Below are positions 41,006 through 50,195 of a stretch of DNA of 64,000 nt, piece by piece (position 1 is the stretch's first letter; each line of letters starts with the position of its first letter). This stretch comes from Betaproteobacteria bacterium. Lineage in GTDB: Bacteria > Pseudomonadota > Gammaproteobacteria > Burkholderiales > SG8-39. Position numbers and translations under genes: made by a program. The stretch lies in NCBI GenBank assembly GCA_029883975.1, contig JAOUIL010000005.1, positions 1 through 64,000 on the forward strand, in the 5' to 3' direction. The notes under the pieces are model-generated. The model saw only the letters and a program-made list of their open reading frames with translations, was not told where the DNA came from and searched no databases.

Positions 41006-42105
41006 GCGAGCGCCTGCCGGGCCGCCGCGCAGACGCGCTCGACGTCGTCGTCGTGCATCGCGGGAAAAAGAGGCAGCGTGACGATGGCGCGGCCGATGCG
41101 CTCGGCATGCGGGAACTGGCCTTCGCGCCAGCCGCGCGCCCGATACAGGGCGAACAGGTGCATCGCGGGGTAGTGTACCCCGACCGCGATGCCGAGTTCG
41201 CGCATGCGGGCGATGAAGCGGGCGCGCGACGCGTGCGGCGGCAGCACCACCTGGAACATGTGCCAGTTCGCGTTCTCGAAGTCCTCGACCGGCAGCTCGC
41301 AGCCGAGCGCGCGATCCCAGCATTGGAAATACAGGCGCGCAAGGGCGCGCCGGCGAGCGGTGAACTCGGCCAGCCGCTCGAGCTGTCCCAGGCCGATGCG
41401 CGCCGCGATGTCGGTCAGGTTCCACTTGCCGCCGAGGACGTCCACTTCCATGCCGTCCTCGCCGCTGCGCGCCACGCCCTGCAGGCGCAGCTTCTCGCAG
41501 GCCGGCGCGAGCGCCGGGTCCGGCAGCACGAGCGCGCCGCCTTCGCCGGTGGTGATGTTCTTGTTGGCATGGAAGCTGAACGCGACGAAGTCGCCGCTCG
41601 CGCCGATCGGGCGGCCGCGCCAGCGCGCGCCGAAGGACTGCGCGGCGTCCTCGACCACGCGCAGGCCGCGGCGGCGCGCGAGCTCGTCCAGCGCGTCGCG
41701 GTCCACGGGCAGGCCCGCGAGATCCACGGGGATGAGCGCGCGCGTGACGGGCGTCACCGCCGCATCCGCCAGCGCGAGGTCGATGTTGCGCGTGCGCGGA
41801 TCGACGTCCACGAACACTGGGCGCGCGCCGACTTCGAGCACGACGTTGGCAGTCGCCACCCAGGAAAGCGGCGTGGTGATCACCTCGTCTCCCGCGCCGA
41901 TGCCGGCGAGTCGCAGGCCCACTTCCAGCGCCGCGGTGCCCGAGCAGAAGGCGCGCACCTCGCGCCCGCCGCAGTGGCGCGAAAGCGCCGCTTCGAAGGC
42001 CTTCACCTGGGGCCCGGACGTGATCCAGCCCGAGCGCAGCACCTCTGCCACGCCCGCGATCGTCGCCTCGTCGATCGACGGTCGGGTGAAGGGCAGCAAG
42101 GCCAT
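41002..42105 (-). CDS. arnB: UDP-4-amino-4-deoxy-L-arabinose aminotransferase (DegT/ArnB)
   Basis: MALLPFTRPSIDEATIAGVAEVLRSGWITSGPQVKAFEAALSRHCG...FSFHANKNITTGEGGALV. Confidence 0.93.
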   Translation of the reverse strand: MALLPFTRPSIDEATIAGVAEVLRSGWITSGPQVKAFEAALSRHCGGREVRAFCSGTAALEVGLRLAGIGAGDEVITTPLSWVATANVVLEVGARPVFVDVDPRTRNIDLALADAAVTPVTRALIPVDLAGLPVDRDALDELARRRGLRVVEDAAQSFGARWRGRPIGASGDFVAFSFHANKNITTGEGGALVLPDPALAPACEKLRLQGVARSGEDGMEVDVLGGKWNLTDIAARIGLGQLERLAEFTARRRALARLYFQCWDRALGCELPVEDFENANWHMFQVVLPPHASRARFIARMRELGIAVGVHYPAMHLFALYRARGWREGQFPHAERIGRAIVTLPLFPAMHDDDVERVCAAARQALA

Positions 42106-42476
42106 CAACTGCGCGCGACGAGGAACACGCCCACGACGATGAAGCCGATGCCGGCCGCGCGCAGCGCGGTGACCGATTCGCCGAACAGGTACCAGGCGGC
42201 GACAGCGTTGACCACGTAGCCGATCGAGAGCATGGGATAGGCGACGCTCACCTCGACGCGCGACAGCGCCATGATCCACACCACCAGGCTCACCACGTAG
42301 CAGGCCACGCCGGAAACGATGTGCGGCTCGAGCGCGAGGCGAAGGCCCACCGGCACGAGGTTGCCGGCGGAGAACTCGAAGTGTCCCACGGCGTTGGTGC
42401 CCGCCTTGAGCAGCAGCTGCGCCGCGGCATTGAGCAGCACGCCGGCGAGAATCAGGGCGAAGCTGAGCGCGCTCAC
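42105..42476 (-). CDS. SMR/EamA-like 4-TM transporter (ArnE/F-like)
   Basis: MSALSFALILAGVLLNAAAQLLLKAGTNAVG...VSVAYPMLSIGYVVNAVAAWYLFGE; between arnB and arnT. Confidence 0.82.
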   Translation of the reverse strand: MSALSFALILAGVLLNAAAQLLLKAGTNAVGHFEFSAGNLVPVGLRLALEPHIVSGVACYVVSLVVWIMALSRVEVSVAYPMLSIGYVVNAVAAWYLFGESVTALRAAGIGFIVVGVFLVARS

Positions 42477-44098
42477 GGCTTGCAGGCAATCAGGTAGCGC
42501 GGGCTCTCGGCCAGCACGCGCGCCTCCAGCCCGTGGGCGGCGCGGAGCGCCGCGAACTCGGCGGGCTCGAAGGCGGCGCAGGCGGCGCGCTCGCGGCGCC
42601 AGGCGGCGGCGAAGTCCTCGAGCCGGGCGATGGCCTTGTCGGGCTCCCAGCCGATCGCCGCGCCCAGCTCGTCGGTGATGCCCACCATGGTCACGGTCCT
42701 ACCCAGATAGAACGGCAACGAGTGATCGTAATGGCGGACGGCGTAGAAGGGCGCATCGACGCTGAGCCCGGGCCGAGCCTGCTCGACCGCATGATACGCG
42801 GAATACTGCGGCGACAGGCTGCCGTGGCCGAGCAGCCCGAGCTGGGCAAAGGCGAGGCCGCTCGCGGCGAGCACGAGCACCGAGGCGAGCGCGCGGCCGC
42901 GCCAAGCAAGCCACGTCGCGGTGAGCGCGAGCGCGGCGAGCGCCGCGCCGGCGGCGATCAGCCAGGGCCGGTACGGCGCGGGCAGGGCGGAGACCGCGCC
43001 CGCGGCCAGCGCGGCGAGCACGCCCGCGCCGAGCAGCGCGGCGAGAGCGCCCTGCGCGACGAGCAGGCGGCGCGAGGCGCGTGCCAGGTGCGCCGCGATC
43101 AGCACCGCCAGCGCGGGGAACACCGGCAGGATGTAGGGCGGCAGCTTGGAGCCGGAGGCCGAGAAGAACAGGAAGACCACGCCGCACCAGGCGAGCAGGA
43201 AGCGCAGCGGCTTGAAGCGCGCAGGCTCCGCGCGGCGCGCCGCCTGCCAGAGCGCGGCGGGCAGCGACAACGCCCAGGGCATCGCGCCCGCGACCAGGAC
43301 CGGCACGAAGTACCAAAGCGGCCCCGCGCGCCCGTGCTGCGTGCTGAGGAAGCGGTCAAGGTGCTCGTGCACGAAGAAGTAGCGCGCGAATTCGGCGTTG
43401 GCCGCGGACACCGCGATGAACCACGGCGCGGCGATGGCGAGGAACAGCGCCATGCCTGGCAGCACATGCAGGCGGCGCAGCAACGCCGCGTCGCGCTGCC
43501 AGGCGGCGTAGCCGAGGACAGCGGCCGCGGGCAGCACGATGCCGATCATGCCCTTGGACAGCAGCGCGCAGGCCATCGCCGCCCAGGCCACCAGCATCCA
43601 GCGGCGCCGATCACGCCCGGGCGTGTCGTCGAGCTGCGCAAAGACGAACGCGCACACGGCGAGCCAGAGGAACAGCGACACGCCCATGTCCAGGGTCAGC
43701 ACTTGGCCGCAGAGCGCGTAGAGGACGCTGCCCGCCAGCACCGCCGCGGCGTACAGGCCGCCCGTGCCGCCCAGCAGCCGCCGGCCCGTGTAGTACGCAA
43801 GCAGCACGCCGAGGAACCCGGTCAGCGCCGTCCACAGGCGCGCGCTCCACTCGGTGACGCCGAGCGCGGCATAGGTGGCGGCCGTTGCCCAGTACTGCAG
43901 CGGCGGCTTCTCGAAGTACTTGAATCCGTTCAGGCGCGGCGTCAGCCAGTCGCCGCTCGCCACCATCTCCCGCGGGATTTCCGCGTAGCGGCCCTCGTCG
44001 GCCTTGATGATTCTGCGCTCGCCGAGCAGCCCGAACCAGGCGACGGCGAACGCCAGCGCCAGCGCGAGCAGGGCGCCGCGCCGCGGCGCGCCGGTCAA
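42473..44098 (-). CDS. arnT: GT39-family glycosyltransferase, ArnT-like lipid A Ara4N transferase
   Basis: LLGERRIIKADEGRYAEIPREMVASGDWLTPRLNGFKYFEKPPLQYWATA; multi-TM. Confidence 0.9.
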   Translation of the reverse strand: MTGAPRRGALLALALAFAVAWFGLLGERRIIKADEGRYAEIPREMVASGDWLTPRLNGFKYFEKPPLQYWATAATYAALGVTEWSARLWTALTGFLGVLLAYYTGRRLLGGTGGLYAAAVLAGSVLYALCGQVLTLDMGVSLFLWLAVCAFVFAQLDDTPGRDRRRWMLVAWAAMACALLSKGMIGIVLPAAAVLGYAAWQRDAALLRRLHVLPGMALFLAIAAPWFIAVSAANAEFARYFFVHEHLDRFLSTQHGRAGPLWYFVPVLVAGAMPWALSLPAALWQAARRAEPARFKPLRFLLAWCGVVFLFFSASGSKLPPYILPVFPALAVLIAAHLARASRRLLVAQGALAALLGAGVLAALAAGAVSALPAPYRPWLIAAGAALAALALTATWLAWRGRALASVLVLAASGLAFAQLGLLGHGSLSPQYSAYHAVEQARPGLSVDAPFYAVRHYDHSLPFYLGRTVTMVGITDELGAAIGWEPDKAIARLEDFAAAWRRERAACAAFEPAEFAALRAAHGLEARVLAESPRYLIACKP

Positions 44099-44463
44099 CC
44101 GAGCACCAGCGCGGCGGCCACCACGCGCTCTTCGGCGACCAGGATGTTGTAGGTGCGGCAGGCCGCCTGCGTATCCATGGCCTCCAGGCCGATGCCCGCG
44201 GCGGTGAGCGCAGCGGTGATCGACGCATGCGGAAAGCGCAGCCGCGCGCCGGTGCCGAGCAGCACCACCTCGGGCCGCAGCGCGGCGAGCGACGCGAAGT
44301 GCTCCGCGGCCAGCGCCTCGAAGCGGGGGACCGGCCAGGCCAGGATGCGCTCGGCGAGCACGATCAGGCTCGCCTCGTGGCGCACGGCGTTCACCATCAC
44401 GTAGCCCTCGCCGTAGCCGGTGAAGGCGTTGCGCCGCGAGGGGGCGGAGGCGTGGAGTTTCAC
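44095..44463 (-). CDS. Mth938/DUF498-like domain protein
   Basis: [35 protein letters not shown]...[15 protein letters not shown]...[35 protein letters not shown] start. Confidence 0.85.
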   Translation of the reverse strand: MKLHASAPSRRNAFTGYGEGYVMVNAVRHEASLIVLAERILAWPVPRFEALAAEHFASLAALRPEVVLLGTGARLRFPHASITAALTAAGIGLEAMDTQAACRTYNILVAEERVVAAALVLG

Positions 44464-44482
44464 TGCTAGAATTCTATCCACA

Positions 44483-45679
44483 ATGCGAGAGTTCGCGAGG
44501 ATCCAGCGCCTCCCGCCGTACGTCTTCAACATCACCAACGAGCTGAAGATGGCGGCCCGCCGCCGCGGCGAGGACATCATCGACCTGTCGATGGGCAACC
44601 CCGACGGGCCGACGCCCCGGCACATCGTCGACAAGCTGGTCGAGGCCGCGCAGCGCCAGGACACCCACGGCTACTCGGTGTCCAAGGGCATCCCGCGACT
44701 GAGAAAGGCGGTCTGCGACTGGTACCAGCGGCGCTACGCGGTCGAGTTCGACCCGGAGCGCGAGGCCATCGTCACCATCGGCTCGAAGGAAGGCCTCGCG
44801 CACCTGATGCTCGCCACGCTCGATCGCGGCGACACGGTGCTGGTGCCCAATCCCTCGTACCCGATCCACATCTACGGCGCGATCATCGCCGGCGCCGACA
44901 TCCGCTCGGTGCGCATGACCCCGGGCGTGGACTTCATCGCCGAGGTGGAGCGCGCGATCCGCGAGCTCTTTCCCAAGCCGAAGATGCTGATCCTGGGATT
45001 CCCGTCGAACCCCACGGCCAAGTGCGTCGAGCTCGAGTTCTTCGAGCGCGTGGTGGCGCTGGCGCGCGAGCACGACATCATGGTGGTGCACGACCTCGCC
45101 TACGCCGACATCGTGTTCGACGGCTGGAAGGCGCCGTCGATCATGCAGGTGCCGGGCGCGCGCGACGTGGCGGTCGAGTTCTTCACCATGTCCAAGAGCT
45201 ACAACATGGCCGGCTGGCGCATCGGCTTCATGGTCGGCAACCGGGACCTGGTGCACGCGCTGGCGCGCATCAAGAGCTACCACGACTACGGCACGTTCAC
45301 GCCGATCCAGGTGGCCTCGATCGTCGCGCTCGAGGGGCCGCAGGACTGCGTGGAAGAGGTGCGCGCCACCTACCAGCGGCGGCGCGACGTGATGGTGAAG
45401 GGGCTGCACGACATCGGCTGGATGGTGGAGAACCCGAAGGCCTCGATGTACGTCTGGGCGAAGATCCCGGACTACTACGCGAAGATGGGCTCGATCGAGT
45501 TCACCCGGCACCTGCTCGAGCAGGCCAAGATCGCGGTGGCGCCGGGCGTCGGCTTCGGCGACTACGGCGACGACCACGTGAGGATCGCGCTCATCGAGAA
45601 CGAGAACCGCCTGCGCCAGGCGCTGCGCGGCGTGCGCGACATGTTGAAGAAGGACGGGTTGTTGCGCGGAGCGGCGTGA
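44483..45679 (+). CDS. alaC: alanine/glutamate-type aminotransferase, class I/II (AlaC-like)
   Basis: [55 protein letters not shown]...[18 protein letters not shown]. Confidence 0.9.
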   Translation: MREFARIQRLPPYVFNITNELKMAARRRGEDIIDLSMGNPDGPTPRHIVDKLVEAAQRQDTHGYSVSKGIPRLRKAVCDWYQRRYAVEFDPEREAIVTIGSKEGLAHLMLATLDRGDTVLVPNPSYPIHIYGAIIAGADIRSVRMTPGVDFIAEVERAIRELFPKPKMLILGFPSNPTAKCVELEFFERVVALAREHDIMVVHDLAYADIVFDGWKAPSIMQVPGARDVAVEFFTMSKSYNMAGWRIGFMVGNRDLVHALARIKSYHDYGTFTPIQVASIVALEGPQDCVEEVRATYQRRRDVMVKGLHDIGWMVENPKASMYVWAKIPDYYAKMGSIEFTRHLLEQAKIAVAPGVGFGDYGDDHVRIALIENENRLRQALRGVRDMLKKDGLLRGAA

Positions 45680-46989
45680 TGCGCGCGATTCGCGTTGGAC
45701 TGCTCGGCATCGGCACGGTCGGCGGCGGCACCTGGGACGTCCTCAACCGCAACGCCGGCGAGATCCGGCGCCGCGCCGGGCGCGCCATCCGCATCGCGCG
45801 CGTGGCCGACAAGGACGTGAACAAGGCGCGGCGCCTGGTGGACGGCAAGGCGGTCCTGCACAAGGACGCCTGGGAAGTGGTGCGCGCGCCCGACATCGAC
45901 ATCGTCATCGAGCTGATCGGCGGCACCGGCATCGCCAGGGACCTGGTGCTCGAGGCGATCGCCCAAGGCAAGCACGTGGTGACCGCCAACAAGGCGCTGC
46001 TGGCCAAGCACGGCAACCGCATCTTCGCCGCCGCGCAGAAGAAGGACGTGATGGTGGCGTTCGAGGCCTCGGTGGGCGGCGGCATCCCGATCATCAAAGC
46101 GCTGCGCGAGGGCCTGGCGGCCAACCGCATCGAGTGGATCGCCGGCATCATCAACGGCACCTCCAACTTCATCCTCTCGGAGATGCGCGACAAGGGGCTG
46201 TCGTTCGCGCAGGTGCTGGCCGAGGCGCAGGCGCGCGGCTACGCCGAGGCCGACCCGACGTTCGACATCGAGGGCGTGGACGCCGCGCACAAGCTCACCA
46301 TCCTCTCGGCGCTCGCGTTCGGCATCCCGATGCAGTTCGGCAAGGCCTACACCGAGGGCATCTCGAAGCTCACGCAGGCCGACATCGGCTATGCCGAGGA
46401 GCTCGGCTACCGCATCAAGCTGCTCGGCATCACGCGCCGCGCGCCGCGCGGCATCGAGCTGCGCGTGCACCCGACGCTCGTGCCGGCGCGGCGCCTGATC
46501 GCCAACGTCGAGGGGGTGATGAACGCGATCCTCGTCAAGGGCGACGCGGTGGGCGCGACCCTGTACTACGGCGCGGGCGCCGGCAGCCAGCCGACGGCGA
46601 GCGCGGTGGTCGCCGACCTGGTGGACGTGACGCGCCTGATCACCGCGGACCCGGAGCACCGCGTGCCGCACCTCGCCTTCCAGCCCGACCAGCTCTCGGC
46701 GACGCCGATCCTGCCGATGGGCGAGGTCGAGACCTGCTGCTACCTGCGCATGCGCGTGCTGGACAAGCCCGGCGTGCTGGCGCGCATCACGCGCATCCTC
46801 GCCGACTCGCGCATCTCGATCGACGCCATGGTGCAGAAGGAGCCCGGCGAGGGCGAGCAGCGCGTGGACATCGTCATGCTCACGCACCTCGCGCTGGAGA
46901 AGAACGTGGACAAGGCGATCGCGCGCATCGAGCGCCTGCCGACCGTGGTCGGCAAGGTGACGCGCATCCGGCTGGAGGCCCTGCTGTGA
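45679..46989 (+). CDS. hom: homoserine dehydrogenase
   Basis: [56 protein letters not shown]-terminal ACT domain. Confidence 0.96.
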   Translation: MRAIRVGLLGIGTVGGGTWDVLNRNAGEIRRRAGRAIRIARVADKDVNKARRLVDGKAVLHKDAWEVVRAPDIDIVIELIGGTGIARDLVLEAIAQGKHVVTANKALLAKHGNRIFAAAQKKDVMVAFEASVGGGIPIIKALREGLAANRIEWIAGIINGTSNFILSEMRDKGLSFAQVLAEAQARGYAEADPTFDIEGVDAAHKLTILSALAFGIPMQFGKAYTEGISKLTQADIGYAEELGYRIKLLGITRRAPRGIELRVHPTLVPARRLIANVEGVMNAILVKGDAVGATLYYGAGAGSQPTASAVVADLVDVTRLITADPEHRVPHLAFQPDQLSATPILPMGEVETCCYLRMRVLDKPGVLARITRILADSRISIDAMVQKEPGEGEQRVDIVMLTHLALEKNVDKAIARIERLPTVVGKVTRIRLEALL

Positions 46990-47183
46990 CGAGGGCGCTC
47001 GCGCTGCTGCTGGCGCTCGCGCTAGCGCCCGCCTGGGCGCAGGCGCCCGCGCAGAAGAAGCCCAAGGCCGCCCCGCCGAAGGCACACAAGGCGAAGCCGG
47101 CGCACAAGGCGCATGCCAAGCCGAGCCCGGAGCAGATCCGGCAGTTCAACGACCTGCAGAAGAAGCAGGGCGCGACGCCTTAG
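46986..47183 (+). CDS. small secreted Lys/Ala/Pro/His-rich protein, hypothetical
   Basis: 65 aa, GTG start overlapping hom stop; TRALALLLALALAPAWAQAPAQ signal peptide then KKPKAAPPKAHKAKPAHKAHAKPSPEQIRQFNDLQKKQ. Confidence 0.6.
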   Translation: MTRALALLLALALAPAWAQAPAQKKPKAAPPKAHKAKPAHKAHAKPSPEQIRQFNDLQKKQGATP

Positions 47184-47187
47184 CCGC

Positions 47188-48561
47188 TTGCGATACCTCA
47201 GCACCCGCGGCGGCGCCACGCCGCAGCGCTTTACCGACATCCTGCTGGAAGGCCTCGCGCCCGACGGCGGGCTGTACGTGCCCGAGCGCTATCCGCGCGC
47301 CGACCTCGCCGCCTGGCGCGCGCTCTCGTACCCGCGGCTCGCGGCCGCGGTGCTCGCGCCGTTCATGGACGACGTGCCGGGGCTCGACGCGCTGGTCGCG
47401 CGCACCTACACCCGCGCCGCGTTCGGCAGCGAAGAGATCGTGCCGCTGAAGACGCTGGAGCCGGGCCTGCACCTGCTCGGCCTTTCCCAGGGACCGACGC
47501 TCGCCTTCAAGGACCTCGCGCTGCAGCTGCTCGGCGAGCTGTTCGAGCAGGTGCTCGCTGCGCGCGGGGCGACGCTCAACATCCTCGGCGCGACCTCGGG
47601 CGACACCGGCTCGGCCGCCGAGCACGCCATGCGCGCCCGCCGGCGCATCGCGGTGTTCATGCTCTCGCCGCACGGCCGCATGAGCGCCTTCCAGGCGGCG
47701 CAGATGTACGCGCTGCGGGACGCGAACATCCACAACCTGGCGGTGCGCGGCACGTTCGACGACTGCCAGGACCTGGTCAAGCTGGTGAACGCCGACGCCG
47801 CCTTCAAGGCGCGCTGGCGCATCGGCGCGGTGAACTCCATCAACTGGGCGCGCGTCGCCGCGCAGGTGGTGTACTACTTCTGCGGTTACTTCCGCGCGAC
47901 GCGAAGCGACGCCGAGCGCGTGGCCTTCGCGGTGCCCTCCGGCAATTTCGGCAACATCCTCGCCGGCTACGTCGCGCGCGAGATGGGCCTGCCGGTCGAG
48001 CGGCTGATCCTCGCCACCAACGAGAACGACGTGCTCGACGAGTACTTCCGCACCGGGTGCTACCGCGTGCGCCGCGCGGCGCGGGCGACCTCCAGCCCGT
48101 CGATGGACATCTCCAAGGCCTCCAACTTCGAGCGCTACGCCTTCGATCTCGCCGGGCGCGATGCCGCGCGCGTGCGCGCGCTGTGGGCCGAGCTGGAGGA
48201 GACGGGCGAGTTCCGCCTGCCGCCCGGGCCGGGCTTCGCCTCGGGCCTGTCCACGCACGCCGACCGGCTGGCGACCATCCGCATGGTGCATGCGAAGTAC
48301 GGCGTCACCATCGACCCGCACACCGCCGACGGCGTGAAGGTGGGGCTCGCGCACCGCCCGCCCGGGGTGCCGCTGATCTGCATGGAGACCGCGCTGCCGG
48401 CCAAGTTCGCCGCCACGATCCGCGAGGCGCTCGGCCGGGAGCCGGCGCGGCCCGCCGGGTTCGAGGACCTGGAAAAGCGCCCGCAGCGGGTCGAGGTGAT
48501 CGACCCGGATGCCGAAGAGGTCCGGCGCGCCATCGAGCGGTACGGCGTGGCTCAGGCGTAG
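47188..48561 (+). CDS. thrC: threonine synthase
   Basis: LRYLSTRGGATPQRFTDILLEGLAPDGGLYVPERYP; LAFKDLALQLLG; ILGATSGDTGSAAEHA; TTG start. Confidence 0.95.
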   Translation: MRYLSTRGGATPQRFTDILLEGLAPDGGLYVPERYPRADLAAWRALSYPRLAAAVLAPFMDDVPGLDALVARTYTRAAFGSEEIVPLKTLEPGLHLLGLSQGPTLAFKDLALQLLGELFEQVLAARGATLNILGATSGDTGSAAEHAMRARRRIAVFMLSPHGRMSAFQAAQMYALRDANIHNLAVRGTFDDCQDLVKLVNADAAFKARWRIGAVNSINWARVAAQVVYYFCGYFRATRSDAERVAFAVPSGNFGNILAGYVAREMGLPVERLILATNENDVLDEYFRTGCYRVRRAARATSSPSMDISKASNFERYAFDLAGRDAARVRALWAELEETGEFRLPPGPGFASGLSTHADRLATIRMVHAKYGVTIDPHTADGVKVGLAHRPPGVPLICMETALPAKFAATIREALGREPARPAGFEDLEKRPQRVEVIDPDAEEVRRAIERYGVAQA

Positions 48562-50195
48562 CGCGGGTAGGCCGGCTCGTACATCTGCGAGCGGATGTAA
48601 GCGAGCACGTTCGCCGGCTTGCGCCGCGCGGTGAGACGGCGCGCGTAGGCCACGCCGGCCACGGCGGCCGCGATGTGCGCCGAGACGGGTCGGATGCGCG
48701 CAAGCGCCGGATACAGGCTGCCCTGCTCGAGGTCTGCTTTGGTCGTCTGGCGCGCGAGCGCGCGCGCCGCGGCGAGGAACATCTCGTCGGTGACGTGCCG
48801 GGCTCGGCTGGCAATCACGCCCAGGCCGACGCCGGGAAAGATGTAGGAGTTGTTGCCCTGGCGCGGCACGAACACGCGGCCCTCGAGCGTCACCGGGTCG
48901 AACGGGCTGCCGCAGGCAAAGAGCGCGCGGCCGCCCGACCAGCGGTACGCCTGCTCGGCGGTGCATTCCGACTTCGAGGTGGGATTCGACAGCGCGAACA
49001 CGATCGGCCGCGGGTGGTGGCGCGCCATCGCCTCGACGACAGCCTGGGTGAAGGTGCCGCCGACTGCCGCCACGCCGATGATCGCGGTGGGCTTGAGTGC
49101 CTCCACCGCGGCGGCGAAGTCGGCGACGCCAGCGTGCTCGTGCGCATAAGGCCGCTTGTGACCGGCCAGATCGGCACGGCCCGCGACCACCAGGCCGCGC
49201 GAGTCGAACAGCCAGCAGCGGCGTCGCGCCTCGCTTGCGGCCAGGCCGTCCTCCGCGAGCGCGGCCACCACCAGGTCGCAGATCCCGGTCGCCGCCTCGC
49301 CCGCGCCGAGGCACAGGATGCGCTGCTCGCCGAGCGCGCCGCCCGTGACGCGCAGCGCGGACATCAGGCCGGCCAGCACCACCGACGCGGTGCCCTGGAT
49401 GTCGTCGTTGAAGGTGCAGATGCGCTCGCGGTACCGTTGCAGCAGGCGGAAGGCGTTGGTGTTGGCGAAATCCTCGAACTGGATCAGCGCGCCCGGGAAC
49501 ACCTTCTGCACCGCCATGACGAATTCCTCGACCAGCGCATCGTAGCGCGCGCCGCGCAGGCGCTTCTGCCGCAGGCCGATGTAGAACGGGTCCTTGCGCA
49601 AGGCCTCGTTGTCCGTGCCGACGTCGAGCACCACGGGCAGGCAGCGCCGCGGATGCACCCCGGCGCAGCCGGTATAGAGGGAAAGCTTGCCCACCGGGAT
49701 GCCCATGCCGTTCGCGCCCAGGTCGCCCAGGCCGAGGATGCGCTCGCCGTCGGTGACCACGATGATGCCGATGTCGCGGTGCGGCCAGTTGCCGAGCACC
49801 CTGGCGATGCGGCCGCGGTCGTTGGCGCCGATGAACAGGCCGCGCGGCCGCTGGAAGATGTTGCCGAACTCCTGGCAGGCGAGGCCGACGGTCGGCGTGT
49901 AGATGAGCGGCATGATCTCGTCGGGGTGCTCGCCGACGACGCGGAAGAACAGCGCCTCGTTGCGGTCGTGCAGCGCGTTGAGGTCGATGAACTTCTCCAG
50001 CGGGCTCGGCAGGCCGCGCAGGTGCGCGAGGCTGCGCTGCATCTGCTCCTGCTGCGTATGCACGTGCGCCGGCAGCAGCCCGCGCAGGCCGAGCCGGTCG
50101 CGCTCGCGCTGCGTGAAGGCTGTGCCCTTGTTGTAGAGCGGGTCGCGCAGCAGCGCGATGCCGCGTCGGCCGGCCGGCAGCGAGGCTTTCTTCAT
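48552..50195 (-). CDS. maeA: NAD-type malic enzyme
   Basis: LLRDPLYNKGTAFTQRERDRLGLRGLLP; MPLIYTPTVGLACQEFG; FNDDIQGTASVVLAGL. Confidence 0.95.
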   Translation of the reverse strand: MKKASLPAGRRGIALLRDPLYNKGTAFTQRERDRLGLRGLLPAHVHTQQEQMQRSLAHLRGLPSPLEKFIDLNALHDRNEALFFRVVGEHPDEIMPLIYTPTVGLACQEFGNIFQRPRGLFIGANDRGRIARVLGNWPHRDIGIIVVTDGERILGLGDLGANGMGIPVGKLSLYTGCAGVHPRRCLPVVLDVGTDNEALRKDPFYIGLRQKRLRGARYDALVEEFVMAVQKVFPGALIQFEDFANTNAFRLLQRYRERICTFNDDIQGTASVVLAGLMSALRVTGGALGEQRILCLGAGEAATGICDLVVAALAEDGLAASEARRRCWLFDSRGLVVAGRADLAGHKRPYAHEHAGVADFAAAVEALKPTAIIGVAAVGGTFTQAVVEAMARHHPRPIVFALSNPTSKSECTAEQAYRWSGGRALFACGSPFDPVTLEGRVFVPRQGNNSYIFPGVGLGVIASRARHVTDEMFLAAARALARQTTKADLEQGSLYPALARIRPVSAHIAAAVAGVAYARRLTARRKPANVLAYIRSQMYEPAYPRYA

